Source of the DNA: Desulfobacterales bacterium
Lineage (GTDB): Bacteria; Desulfobacterota; Desulfobacteria; Desulfobacterales; BuS5
Length of the DNA: 19,487 nt
Reading direction: 5' to 3'
Assembly (NCBI GenBank): GCA_020056865.1
Contig: JAGVGX010000080.1
Coordinates: 1 to 19,487, forward strand
In this document: piece after piece, positions 1-7,439 of the stretch
How positions within the stretch are numbered: position 1 is the first letter of the stretch
How the letters are laid out: each line of letters starts with the position of its first letter
Made by a program: the position numbers and the translations under genes
The notes under the pieces: model-generated
What the model saw: the letters and a program-made list of their open reading frames with translations, nothing else
What the model was told of the DNA's origin: nothing
Database searches by the model: none

Positions 1-935
1 TAAGCCGCATGTCTTTTTGCCCTAAGCCGTTTTCTTCTATCAATGTCTTCCTTGTAAAGGTGCGGGTAGCTTCGCTTCCAGCGTTTGTGAAACCAGAACC
101 ATTGTTCAGGATATGATCTTACAGCTTGTTCTATCCTGTCGGTCATTATCTGCGTGTTTGTTTTTGCGTCATTTTTCATATTGTCTGTTTTAACGAGCAA
201 AACAGGCTCTTGTACCTGAAGGGTAAGATCGCCAGCTTTATCCCTTACGCAGAAAATAGGTAAGACAATACTGTTATATCTTCTGGCAAGCATGGCAACA
301 ACAGGCGTTGCTGTAGTTATTTTATTAAAAAATTGGACTTCGACACCTTGAGATGCAATGGTTCCCTGATCTATCAGCAAGCCTATGACCCCGCCTTTTC
401 GAAGCGTTCTTACCATTTGAGGCACCGCCCCTTTTTTATTTATCAGAATATTGCCGGACCCTGCCCTGAGTTTATACATCCATGTATTTAATAGTTTTGA
501 TTTGATGTTTTGGGCGATTAATAATAGCTCTTTATTGGTATAATGTGAAATGACCTGAAGCCCCAGTTCCCAGTTCCCTATGTGTCCTGAAAAAATCATT
601 ATACTTCTATTGCTGTTTATTGCATTGATCAGGTGCTCTTTGCCGTTTATTTTTACTCTGCTTACCAATTCCTTTTGCTGGATGTAGGGTAGTTGACAGA
701 TTTCCAGGAAAGTAATACCCATATTTTGGAAAACACCTTTGGAGATCTTTTTTATTTTTTTTTGTGACAAATCAGGGTATGCGAAATGAAGGTTGCGGCT
801 CACAATGCGTCGGTGGCGCATATCAAACATATACGCAAGCGTGCCGAGCAGTCTGCCTGCTGAACGAATATGCTTTTGCGAAATTCTTGCAAAAAGCAGG
901 GTAATTTTATTCAAAAAAGAAGATGATAATTTCAC
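1..935 (-). CDS. Lipid A biosynthesis / lysophospholipid acyltransferase (LpxL/HtrB-type), 3' end at window edge
   Basis: Family members transfer a fatty acyl chain to lipid A precursors (or related lipids) at the inner face of the inner membrane. My reverse-strand translation is open from a GTG at 935 to base 3, giving 311 residues. The last two bases read TA, so the stop is completed just outside the window or the protein continues briefly; about 310 aa is the usual family length. Hallmarks are the N-terminal stretch LGTLAYMFDMRHRRIVSRNL, the acyltransferase motif FSGHIGNWELG with the HX4E His and Glu, NKKGAVPQMVRTLRKGG, GLLIDQG, and the C-terminal YPEQWFWFHKRWK. The GTG start fits the N-terminal homology but has no clear Shine-Dalgarno, so the start is the least certain part. 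Which acyl chain or lipid it uses cannot be read from the sequence. It is divergent from the acyl-CoA synthetase gene and not obviously linked to it. Confidence 0.9.
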   Translation of the reverse strand, partial: MKLSSSFLNKITLLFARISQKHIRSAGRLLGTLAYMFDMRHRRIVSRNLHFAYPDLSQKKIKKISKGVFQNMGITFLEICQLPYIQQKELVSRVKINGKEHLINAINSNRSIMIFSGHIGNWELGLQVISHYTNKELLLIAQNIKSKLLNTWMYKLRAGSGNILINKKGAVPQMVRTLRKGGVIGLLIDQGTIASQGVEVQFFNKITTATPVVAMLARRYNSIVLPIFCVRDKAGDLTLQVQEPVLLVKTDNMKNDAKTNTQIMTDRIEQAVRSYPEQWFWFHKRWKRSYPHLYKEDIDRRKRLRAKRHAA

Positions 936-997
936 GTTAAGATGTGCTTTGTTTTTAATAGTTTTGCAATTAATTTAATTTTTAAATAATTCATTAA

Positions 998-1026
998 ATA
1001 ATACATGTATCTGTATTTGTTTGCAA
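998..1026 (-). promoter_or_regulatory. Candidate sigma70-type promoter for the acyltransferase gene
   Basis: Read on the minus strand, TTGCAA (1026-1021, 4/6 to TTGACA) is followed after 17 nt by TATTAT (1003-998, 5/6 to TATAAT). It would start transcription near 990, about 55 nt before the GTG at 935. This is consensus matching only. The region is very AT-rich, so chance matches are easy. Confidence 0.4.
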
Positions 1027-1137
1027 CAGCAAGTTAGCCAATATTGAAATGCACCATTATCAGGAAGCGTTCTATCCTAATGGATTGTCACATGAATAAT
1101 GCAACCCATCTATCCTACTTAACACCAAAGATAGGCG

Positions 1138-1166
1138 TTGACATATACGTTAAGCAGATAGATAGT
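1138..1166 (+). promoter_or_regulatory. Candidate promoter for the acyl-CoA synthetase / flavoprotein operon
   Basis: A perfect TTGACA (1138-1143) is followed after 17 nt by GATAGT (1161-1166, 4/6 to TATAAT). It lies about 120 nt before the ATG at 1284. The -35 element is part of a 14-nt string that recurs upstream of the histidine kinase gene. The -10 is weak, so an activator may be needed; the tandem repeat just downstream could alternatively be a repressor site. Confidence 0.4.
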
Positions 1167-1169
1167 AAC

Positions 1170-1211
1170 CCTTATGACCCAGAGTTTAATCCTTATGAAC
1201 AAACGTTTAAT
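1170..1211 (+). repeat. Imperfect 21-bp tandem direct repeat in the leader
   Basis: Two adjacent 21-bp units, 1170-1190 and 1191-1211, match at 17 of 21 positions. Both begin CCTTATGA and end GTTTAAT; the variable bases are in the middle. The 21-bp period equals two helical turns, which would place two protein dimers on the same DNA face. The position just after the candidate -10 suggests an operator, but no regulator can be named. Confidence 0.6.
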
Positions 1212-1283
1212 CTTTACTTGTAAAAATATATCAAAAAACATCACCATGCATAAAGCAACTACAACATCAATCGGAGGAAATAC

Positions 1284-3443
1284 ATGAACGGGCACAGTGA
1301 AGACGAGAGATTTAAAGGTATGGACCTTATTTTTCATCCACAATCCATTGCTGTGGTTGGCGCATCTGAAAACAAAACCGCTTTTGGGTTTCATTTTATG
1401 CGATATGTTACGGATTACGGGTACAAAGGAAAAATATTTCCTGTGCATCCTAATATGAAACATATTATGGGACATCGGGCATATTCAAACTTTTTGGATA
1501 TCCCCGAAAATGTAGATTACGTCATTTGCTGCATCAAGGCAGATCTGGTGATTGATCTTATAGCCCAATGCAAAAGCAAACATGTGAAAGCCATTCATCT
1601 GCTCACCGGAAGATTTAGTGAAATCGGCACCCCTGAAGCCGCCCAGCTTGAAAAAGACATATATAACGCGGCTAAAAAATCAAATATTCGGCTTATCGGT
1701 CCAAACTGCATGGGCGTATATTGCCCGGCATCCGGCCTCACCTTTAATTATGATCTGCCTATGGAACCAGGGCCGGTAGGGGGAATTGCTCAAAGCGGCG
1801 GTCTTGCAGGAGAAATTGTCCGGTACGCTTCGTTGCGAGGCGTTGGTTTCAGCAAAGTGATCAGCATAGGTAATGCCGTAGATATCAATGAATGTGATCT
1901 TCTTGAATATTTTTATCATGATCCGGAAACAAAAATTATATTTATGTACTTGGAAGGAACCCGTCATGGCCAAAAATTGATCCAAATACTTAGGAACGTA
2001 AGCAAAAAAAAACCGGTGATAATAATAAATGGCGGCAGAAGCCAAGCAGGCAAAAGCGCCACTGCTTCCCATACTGCTTCCATATCCAGCGCGTTTAGCT
2101 CCTGGGAAACCGTATTTAAACAATGCAATGTTGTGAAAGCTTTGAATCTTGAAGAACTTGGGGATTTGCTTGTTGCATTTTCCATGCTTCCTGTTATCAG
2201 ATCAAAACGGGTTGGAATCATCGGAGGGGGCGGAGGGAAAGGCGTTCTATCTGCTGATGATTGTGAGGAATCCGGACTTATCGTTCATCCGCTTCCGGAC
2301 AACGTGATAACCTTTTTAAAAGAAAAAGATCCTTTGCTTGTGGGATGGATCAAAAACCCTGTTGATTTTTCCATCCTGGCCGGAAGCAGGATTAACCCTT
2401 TAGACATGCTGTCCGTATTGGCAGAAAGCAAAGAGCTTGATATGATGATAGCGCTTTTAACCGAAGACAATCCCTTTGATGAACAGGGGTGGTCGATGTT
2501 TGTAAAAGGAGAAATAGAAAATTATATTCAGCTTGCCTCAAAACCATCAAAGCCTTTTGCAGTAATAATAAATTCTCTGTATTTGAACGCAGATCGTCTG
2601 AATAACTGGCGATGGGCCATATTATCTGAAGGGCGGCAGCGTCTTATTAAAAACAAGATTCCTGTTTTTTCAAGCTCTTATCGTGCTGCAACCGCTATCA
2701 ACAAGCTGATTAACTATTACACAAATGGTCTTGAAACCAAAAACATAAAAACAGTTTCAAACGTTTTACAGCCTGCTGGCCAACACGTTTTATCTGAAAT
2801 CAGTTCTAAAGCACTTTTAAAAAAAGCCGGTATACCGGTAAACGAAACGTTTTTAGCCAAAACCGAACAAAAGGTTGTCGAAATAAGCACACACATCGGA
2901 TTTCCTGTTGTTCTGAAAATCGCATCAGAGGACATCATCCATAAAACAGATGTGCAAGGTGTACAAGTTAATATCAAAACTCATGAGGAAGCGACAAACG
3001 CATATCGCATGATTCTTTCAAATGCAAACCAGGCATATCCGAAAGCAAACATCAGCGGGGTAACTGTACAGAAAATGCTTGCAGACGGCATTGAGCTGGT
3101 TGCAGGTGTGTCGACGGATTCACATTTTGGCAGCATGATTATGTTTGGAATTGGAGGTACGTTTGTGGAGCTTTTAAAAGATGTTTCCTTTCGATTTACC
3201 CCCATTGACATCAACGATGCCTTACATATGATTGCGGAGATCAAACATCAGAAACTGCTCGATGGTTACAGAGGGCAAGTTGCTGTTGACCGTGAGTCTG
3301 TTGCCCATATTCTGGTAGCTTTGTCTGACTTTGTTTTGTCACATCCGGAAATAACTGAAATTGATATCAACCCTCTGATCGCAACCTGTGACGGTATTTT
3401 TGCCGCTGATGCACGGATAGTAAAAAAAACGCTTGAAACATAA
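1284..3443 (+). CDS. ADP-forming acyl-CoA synthetase (acetate--CoA ligase type, fused alpha-beta)
   Basis: The family interconverts acyl-CoA + ADP + Pi with acid + CoA + ATP in the cytoplasm, through a phosphohistidine. In order, the 719 residues show a CoA-binding Rossmann domain (about 15-105, starting IAVVGASENKTAFGF), a succinyl-CoA-ligase-like domain with GPNCMG (139-144) and QSGGLAGEI (170-178), and a second ligase domain. The candidate phosphorylated His263 sits in KSATASHTAS. An ATP-grasp beta domain occupies about 500-715, with PVVLKIASEDIIHKTD (Lys545) and EIDINPL. The length fits a full alpha-beta fusion. A clear ribosome-binding site (GGAGG) precedes the ATG. The downstream flavoprotein gene follows after 48 nt and is probably co-transcribed. 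The substrate may be acetate or a longer or aromatic acid; the sequence does not decide. The physiological direction (ATP formation from acyl-CoA, or acid activation) is also open. Confidence 0.88.
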   Translation: MNGHSEDERFKGMDLIFHPQSIAVVGASENKTAFGFHFMRYVTDYGYKGKIFPVHPNMKHIMGHRAYSNFLDIPENVDYVICCIKADLVIDLIAQCKSKHVKAIHLLTGRFSEIGTPEAAQLEKDIYNAAKKSNIRLIGPNCMGVYCPASGLTFNYDLPMEPGPVGGIAQSGGLAGEIVRYASLRGVGFSKVISIGNAVDINECDLLEYFYHDPETKIIFMYLEGTRHGQKLIQILRNVSKKKPVIIINGGRSQAGKSATASHTASISSAFSSWETVFKQCNVVKALNLEELGDLLVAFSMLPVIRSKRVGIIGGGGGKGVLSADDCEESGLIVHPLPDNVITFLKEKDPLLVGWIKNPVDFSILAGSRINPLDMLSVLAESKELDMMIALLTEDNPFDEQGWSMFVKGEIENYIQLASKPSKPFAVIINSLYLNADRLNNWRWAILSEGRQRLIKNKIPVFSSSYRAATAINKLINYYTNGLETKNIKTVSNVLQPAGQHVLSEISSKALLKKAGIPVNETFLAKTEQKVVEISTHIGFPVVLKIASEDIIHKTDVQGVQVNIKTHEEATNAYRMILSNANQAYPKANISGVTVQKMLADGIELVAGVSTDSHFGSMIMFGIGGTFVELLKDVSFRFTPIDINDALHMIAEIKHQKLLDGYRGQVAVDRESVAHILVALSDFVLSHPEITEIDINPLIATCDGIFAADARIVKKTLET

Positions 3444-3491
3444 TCATGTTAAATTCCTTTTTTACAAATCGCCTTAAAGGAGATAGAGACT

Positions 3492-4913
3492 ATGAGCAGC
3501 AATAAGGATACCGATGTATTAATCATAGGCTTTGGCGGGGCTGGTGCTGTTGCAGCAATTACTGCATACGATGCAGGTGTAAAGGTTCTACTTGTGGAAA
3601 AAATGCCGGAAGGAGGAGGGAACACGAATGTTTCCCTTGGCGGATTTTTAAGTTTAAAAGATTATGAGCAGGGGCTATTGTATCTTCAACATCTTTGCGG
3701 AAGGATATTCACCACCGTTGAACCTGACATGCTGAAAGTGTTTGTAAAGGAGTGTGTAAACAATAAAACATGGATCGAAAGTTTTGGTGCTAAAACCCAT
3801 GCTTACGGAAAAGCAAGCTTTCCGATGCTTCCCGGTGCTGATTCAGTTGAAAAACGTATGATTACAGGGAAAAATACTGTTTATGAAAATTCATTCTGGA
3901 ATTTTCTGCGCAACGAGGTGGGGAAAAGAAACATCCCTGTTATCAATAACGCCGCTGCCAGGAGCTTAACTTCGGATACAAACGGTACAATAACCGGTGC
4001 GGTTATCAATCAGGAGGGTAAAACGTTTCACATCAACGCTTTAAAAGCCGTAGTCCTCTCTTGCGGCGGATTTGAATATAACGACTGGATGAAAAAAAAT
4101 TACCTAAAGGGCTACCCCTATCATGCTCTGGGAACCCCTGCAAATACAGGTGACGGCCTAAAAATGGCCCAGCAGGTTGGTGCAGACATATGGCATGCAT
4201 CAAATGTTTCAGCCCCTCTGGGGTTTAAATCCTCGGATTTTGATGCTGCTTTTTTATCAAGACCCGCGTCAAATCAATTCATTTATATTGACAAGAACGG
4301 TAAACGGTTTGCCTCGGAAGTTACGGATATACATGCATACAATTATCTTGTAGATTTTTTTGATACCCAGCGCCTCGATTTTCCACGCATTCCCTGTTTT
4401 ATGATCTTTGATGAATCTGTACGACAGGCAGGGCCAGTGGCGCTGTCGTCCATTGGATATAACCGGGGCAGTTATCAATGGTCTAAAGACAATAGCCAGG
4501 AGCTGCAACGCGGTTGGATCACATCCGGGAAAAACCCTTCCGAGCTTGCCGTAAAAATCGGTATTGACCCACATGAGCTTAATGAAACGATTAAAAGGTA
4601 TAACTGGTTTTGCAATTCTGGAAACGACGATGATTACTACCGCCCAAAAGACAAACTTGCTTTGATAGACACAACCTCTTTATATGCGATCAAGCTCTGG
4701 CCCTGTCTTCTCAACACCCAGGGAGGCCCCAGAAGAAATAAAAAGGCTCAAGTCCTCTATCCGGACGGCAAGCCTATCCCACACCTTTACAGCGCTGGAG
4801 AATTAGGTTCTATTTTTGGATTGCTTTATCAGGGTGCAGGCAACCTGGGAGAATGTCTCGCTTTTGGCCGCATAGCAGGAAAGCAGGCTGCCGATGAAAA
4901 ACCATGGCGATAA
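3492..4913 (+). CDS. FAD-dependent dehydrogenase/reductase of the fumarate reductase flavoprotein superfamily
   Basis: This is a 473-residue soluble flavoprotein of the FAD_binding_2 type (fumarate/urocanate reductase, 3-ketosteroid dehydrogenase relatives). The N-terminus has the dinucleotide-binding motif VLIIGFGGAGAVAA followed by Glu36 at the end of strand 2. Other family blocks are VVLSCGGFEYN (187-197), TPANTGDGLKMAQQVGAD (215-232), and the C-terminal AGELGSIFGLLYQGAGNLG with ECLAFGRIAG (454-463). There is no signal peptide, heme motif or membrane segment, so a cytoplasmic protein with an unknown electron donor is likely. The segment where fumarate reductases carry a His before Thr-x-Gly-Gly reads CLLNTQGGP, so classical fumarate reduction is doubtful. 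A strong ribosome-binding site (AAAGGAG) precedes the ATG. It lies 48 nt after the acyl-CoA synthetase gene, suggesting an organic-acid or acyl-CoA related substrate. Exact function unknown. Confidence 0.8.
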   Translation: MSSNKDTDVLIIGFGGAGAVAAITAYDAGVKVLLVEKMPEGGGNTNVSLGGFLSLKDYEQGLLYLQHLCGRIFTTVEPDMLKVFVKECVNNKTWIESFGAKTHAYGKASFPMLPGADSVEKRMITGKNTVYENSFWNFLRNEVGKRNIPVINNAAARSLTSDTNGTITGAVINQEGKTFHINALKAVVLSCGGFEYNDWMKKNYLKGYPYHALGTPANTGDGLKMAQQVGADIWHASNVSAPLGFKSSDFDAAFLSRPASNQFIYIDKNGKRFASEVTDIHAYNYLVDFFDTQRLDFPRIPCFMIFDESVRQAGPVALSSIGYNRGSYQWSKDNSQELQRGWITSGKNPSELAVKIGIDPHELNETIKRYNWFCNSGNDDDYYRPKDKLALIDTTSLYAIKLWPCLLNTQGGPRRNKKAQVLYPDGKPIPHLYSAGELGSIFGLLYQGAGNLGECLAFGRIAGKQAADEKPWR

Positions 4914-4996
4914 CATGAGCCCGATGTTATACGTTAAACGTTCGGATCGCCGATGTTTCCGCCTATAGCCCACCTTACATATTATAGAAAAAACCA

Positions 4997-5025
4997 TTTA
5001 CAAATACGATGCCATGCTATAGCAT
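4997..5025 (+). promoter_or_regulatory. Candidate promoter for the membrane protein / rdgC cluster
   Basis: TTTACA (4997-5002, 5/6 to TTGACA) and TAGCAT (5020-5025, 4/6 to TATAAT) are separated by 17 nt, about 57 nt before the ATG at 5082. The -10 overlaps a perfect palindrome. Support is consensus match and position only. Confidence 0.4.
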
Positions 5026-5026
5026 G
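5013..5026. promoter_or_regulatory. Perfect 14-bp palindrome over the candidate -10 (possible operator)
   Basis: CATGCTATAGCATG is a perfect self-complementary 14-mer. It overlaps the candidate -10 box of the 5082-7382 cluster, a typical repressor position. It has no loop and no following T-tract, so it is not a terminator. No regulator is identified. Confidence 0.45.
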
Positions 5027-5081
5027 AACAACCTAAAAAAACGTTGTTTTCTTCAAATATATTTTTTACCAAGGAGATGGT

Positions 5082-6215
5082 ATGGGAAAAAACAGCTTAA
5101 TAAAATCGACGTCTAAGAAAAAAAAAACGTCTCCAAAAAAAAAACCTGTTGATACATTATCAACTGCTAAAAAAAAGGCCACAACAAAAGCCGCCGCTAA
5201 AAAGGTAGCTGAACCAAAAAAAAACATAACGATAAAAGATCTTTTATTCAAAAAATTTGATGCATGGAAACCTGAAAAGCGCTTTACATCTGATATTGAT
5301 GAACAATACCTTAAAAACTTTTCAGCCCCGCCTTTTTTTTCAGGAAATGACAAAGAGGCTCAAAGGATTACAAAGTTATTGTCTATACAATTTGATTTAA
5401 ATGCCATGCGCCAGAAAGCTGCCGAAGAAAAGGCTGCTGCTGAAAAAGCTGAAGCTGAAAGAAAAGCTGCCGAAGTAAAGGCGGCTGCGCAAGAGGCAGC
5501 CACCAGAAAAATTGATGCTGCAAAAAGTGCTGCTGCTGAGAAAAAAAATGATTCAGGAGAATTTGATCACTTAAAAAAGACTATAATAGGCATATCGGCT
5601 GTTGTAGGTTCTATTTTTTTGGTTCTTGTAATGGCAAGCGTTGCAAATATGCAGAATTATTATGTTACGTCTTCAAAACAAGGACTTGAAATATGGCGCG
5701 GAAGTTTTGCCCCTATTGGCAAAAACAGATTTATTGCTCTTCCATGTATGCCGGAGCCAGCATCTGTTAAAACGGTTTACAGCAAAAAAGATGTTTTCCC
5801 CTTGATCGCAACACATTATATAGGCAAGGCTGATGAACTTCTTGTTGTAGAGGAAACTCCAAATTTCACTGAGATAAAATTATATCTGAAAACAGCGCTG
5901 ATGTATGCAGTAGATAATGCAACGAGAAAAGCTGCTCAAGACCGTTTAAACAATATCAATCTTTTTGTTTTGCTTTATAAGGCCGAGACTGCTGCCCAGA
6001 CCAGCACGATTGCCGAACTTGAAACCGCCTTGGCATACTACAATGAAGCGATTTTAACAGGATTAAGTAAAAATCAAACCGACGATGTTCAACAGAAAAT
6101 AGCATCTGTCAGCGAGCGTTTGGATTTACTTAAAGCTGATGTTGAAAAAAAGGCTGCTGAAGACAAAGCCTTAGACCCTGTCGTAGAAGTTGTTGAGGAT
6201 CAAACAGAAAAATAA
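5082..6215 (+). CDS. Single-pass membrane protein with histone-H1-like Lys/Ala-rich N-terminal tail
   Basis: I do not recognise a named family. The 377 residues fall into clear parts. Residues 1-48 are extremely basic, rich in Lys, Ala, Ser, Thr and Pro (KKKKTSPKKKP, KKKATTKAAAKK), like histone H1 tails. Residues 49-100 are a short mixed segment. Residues 104-155 form an Ala/Glu/Lys heptad-like coiled coil. About 167-190 is one transmembrane helix (IIGISAVVGSIFLVLVMASV). A C-terminal domain of about 185 residues includes a helical part (about 290-360) and an acidic tail. By the positive-inside rule the basic tail and coiled coil should be cytoplasmic and the C-terminus periplasmic. The start has a good ribosome-binding site (AAGGAG). 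The gene ends 18 nt before the RdgC-like N-terminal ORF, so they are probably one operon. The first 150 bp carry several A8-A10 runs that could slip during transcription. Role as a DNA-to-membrane tether is inference. Confidence 0.75.
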   Translation: MGKNSLIKSTSKKKKTSPKKKPVDTLSTAKKKATTKAAAKKVAEPKKNITIKDLLFKKFDAWKPEKRFTSDIDEQYLKNFSAPPFFSGNDKEAQRITKLLSIQFDLNAMRQKAAEEKAAAEKAEAERKAAEVKAAAQEAATRKIDAAKSAAAEKKNDSGEFDHLKKTIIGISAVVGSIFLVLVMASVANMQNYYVTSSKQGLEIWRGSFAPIGKNRFIALPCMPEPASVKTVYSKKDVFPLIATHYIGKADELLVVEETPNFTEIKLYLKTALMYAVDNATRKAAQDRLNNINLFVLLYKAETAAQTSTIAELETALAYYNEAILTGLSKNQTDDVQQKIASVSERLDLLKADVEKKAAEDKALDPVVEVVEDQTEK

Positions 6216-6233
6216 CCGAGGAGTAATGCATTT

Positions 6234-6848
6234 ATGGGCTTGTTAGCATCATCCGTATCAATTACGCGCTACAAGGTGGATGGAAAAATTAGTGAACCCC
6301 TTGTTGAAACGATTGCCAGCGCACTTAAAAAATATTCCATCAATGACATAGATAGCGAGTCATCTGACAAAATGACAGGATGGACATCTTTTGAGAATCC
6401 GTTTCAACCTGATTTTACAGTGTCATCATTTGTTATAGGTACGCATCTTGTTTTTTCACTACGAATAGATAAAAAAACAATCCCTGCAAAAGTTGTTCAA
6501 AAACACTGTGCTCTTGAGGCTGCAAAACGTCTTAAAGAAAGCGGAAGGGAATTTTTGGCTAAAAATGAAAAAAAAATGATAAAAGAACATGTGATGAATG
6601 TATTGTATCTTCGAATTCCCGCCACCCCGAATATTTATGATATTGTCTGGAATTATGAAGACAAACGTCTGTGGTTTTTTTCCAATTTAAAAAGAGCAAA
6701 TGAGGAACTTGAAACCTTGTTTACAACATCGTTTCACCTTACACTCACAAGGCTTTTCCCTTTTAGTATTGCAGACTTAACACTCGGGCTGTCAGATACA
6801 CAGCGTGACGATCTTGCTGCACTTTCACATACAACATTTTCCAATTAA
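6234..6848 (+). CDS. rdgC: RdgC-like protein, N-terminal half
   Basis: RdgC proteins are ring-shaped, sequence-independent double-stranded-DNA-binding proteins that modulate RecA and recombination. This 204-residue ORF resembles the deltaproteobacterial RdgC type. Its features are an N-terminal MGLLASSVSITRYKV strand, the core VFSLRIDKKTIPAKVVQKH (73-91), a charged helix EFLAKNEKKMIKEHVMNVL, then YDIVWNYEDKRLWFFSN, and FHLTLTRLFPFSIADLTL near the end. It stops at TAA 6846-6848. The next ORF, at 6858, is in the same frame and resembles the remaining C-terminal part, so together they would give a protein of about 380 residues. GAGGAG (6218-6223) is the ribosome-binding site. The assignment is from remembered family patterns, with no search run; the alternative is a standalone short RdgC relative. 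Confidence 0.72.
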   Translation: MGLLASSVSITRYKVDGKISEPLVETIASALKKYSINDIDSESSDKMTGWTSFENPFQPDFTVSSFVIGTHLVFSLRIDKKTIPAKVVQKHCALEAAKRLKESGREFLAKNEKKMIKEHVMNVLYLRIPATPNIYDIVWNYEDKRLWFFSNLKRANEELETLFTTSFHLTLTRLFPFSIADLTLGLSDTQRDDLAALSHTTFSN

Positions 6849-6857
6849 GGCAAATAC

Positions 6858-7382
6858 ATGCAGGATATTGCAGTTTCTTATAACAGATACCAGTTTTTAG
6901 GCAACGAATTTCTAACATGGCTGTGGTTTATTTTAGACAATAAACCAGACATTATCCATAAATCTGACAGGGAAGTGACAGCATTTGAAATCGGCAATCG
7001 GGTTGCTTTTGAAAACAGAGTAGAAAAGCGTACTGAAGTAATTACAATAAAAGGCGATGATGCGGGTCTTGAAGAGGGTCTGCTTTCATTGCAAAAAGGT
7101 GCCATTGTTGTTGAACTCAACCTTTCCTGCACCATAGGAAATGAAAAATGGCAGTTTACTTTAAAAGGTGAAAGCTTAAGCATGTCATCGCTAAAAGTGC
7201 CTGTAAAAAGTGTGGTTGAAACAAGAGAAGATATTGAAGGCGCCGTTCTGGACAAGATTTTTCTTTGTGAAAAAGTTATAGTACTGGTGGACAAGCTTTT
7301 TCATCAGTTTATTAAACTGAGAATATCAAATGAATGGGCAAACGATGTAGTTCCTGAAATGAAAAAGTGGGTACACGCATAG
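6858..7382 (+). CDS. RdgC-like protein, C-terminal half (separate ORF)
   Basis: This 174-residue ORF begins 9 nt after the preceding stop and in the same frame. It has the motif FLGNEFLTWLWF (13-24), and the later WQFTLKGESLSMSSLKVP, LCEKVIVLVDKLFHQFIKLR and a final W-rich segment. I associate these with the C-terminal region of long deltaproteobacterial RdgC proteins. It has its own AAGG (6847-6850), overlapping the upstream stop and 7 nt before the ATG, so translational coupling is plausible. There is no transmembrane segment or signal. The arrangement can be read as a gene split by one nonsense codon, or as two subunits of one complex. Both reading frames are intact with no other lesions, which argues against old decay. 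The RdgC link is from memory of the family and should be treated as probable. Confidence 0.62.
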   Translation: MQDIAVSYNRYQFLGNEFLTWLWFILDNKPDIIHKSDREVTAFEIGNRVAFENRVEKRTEVITIKGDDAGLEEGLLSLQKGAIVVELNLSCTIGNEKWQFTLKGESLSMSSLKVPVKSVVETREDIEGAVLDKIFLCEKVIVLVDKLFHQFIKLRISNEWANDVVPEMKKWVHA

Positions 7383-7422
7383 TCTGCAAATCCGCTTAAG
7401 CTAACATATAAAAGTCTTTTAC

Positions 7423-7439
7423 CCTTGACAATATCAAGG
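7423..7439. promoter_or_regulatory. Inverted repeat over the qrc -35 box
   Basis: CCTTGA-CAATA-TCAAGG is a perfect 6-bp inverted repeat with a 5-nt centre that overlaps the candidate -35 hexamer, as expected for an operator. No T-tract follows, so it is not an intrinsic terminator for the preceding gene. Confidence 0.4.

Larger units (their letters stand above)
936..1283. other. Divergent intergenic region
   Basis: This is 348 bp without a convincing gene, between the leftward acyltransferase and the rightward acyl-CoA synthetase. It holds candidate promoters for both directions. It also holds an inverted repeat AATACA/TGTATT (1000-1017), a repeated TCTATCCTA (1071-1079 and 1109-1117), and an imperfect 21-bp tandem repeat at 1170-1211. 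A minus-strand ORF at 1119-1475 lies mostly over the synthetase gene and shows no family features. Confidence 0.7.

Noticed and set aside
1119..1475. Minus-strand ORF of 118 codons across the acyl-CoA synthetase start
   Set aside because: It overlaps the well-supported synthetase gene antisense and crosses its promoter region. The translation has no recognisable domain.
6846..6848. Recoding of the RdgC stop as selenocysteine or pyrrolysine
   Set aside because: The codon is TAA. Selenocysteine uses UGA and pyrrolysine UAG, and no recoding hairpin is evident, so a true stop is the simpler reading.
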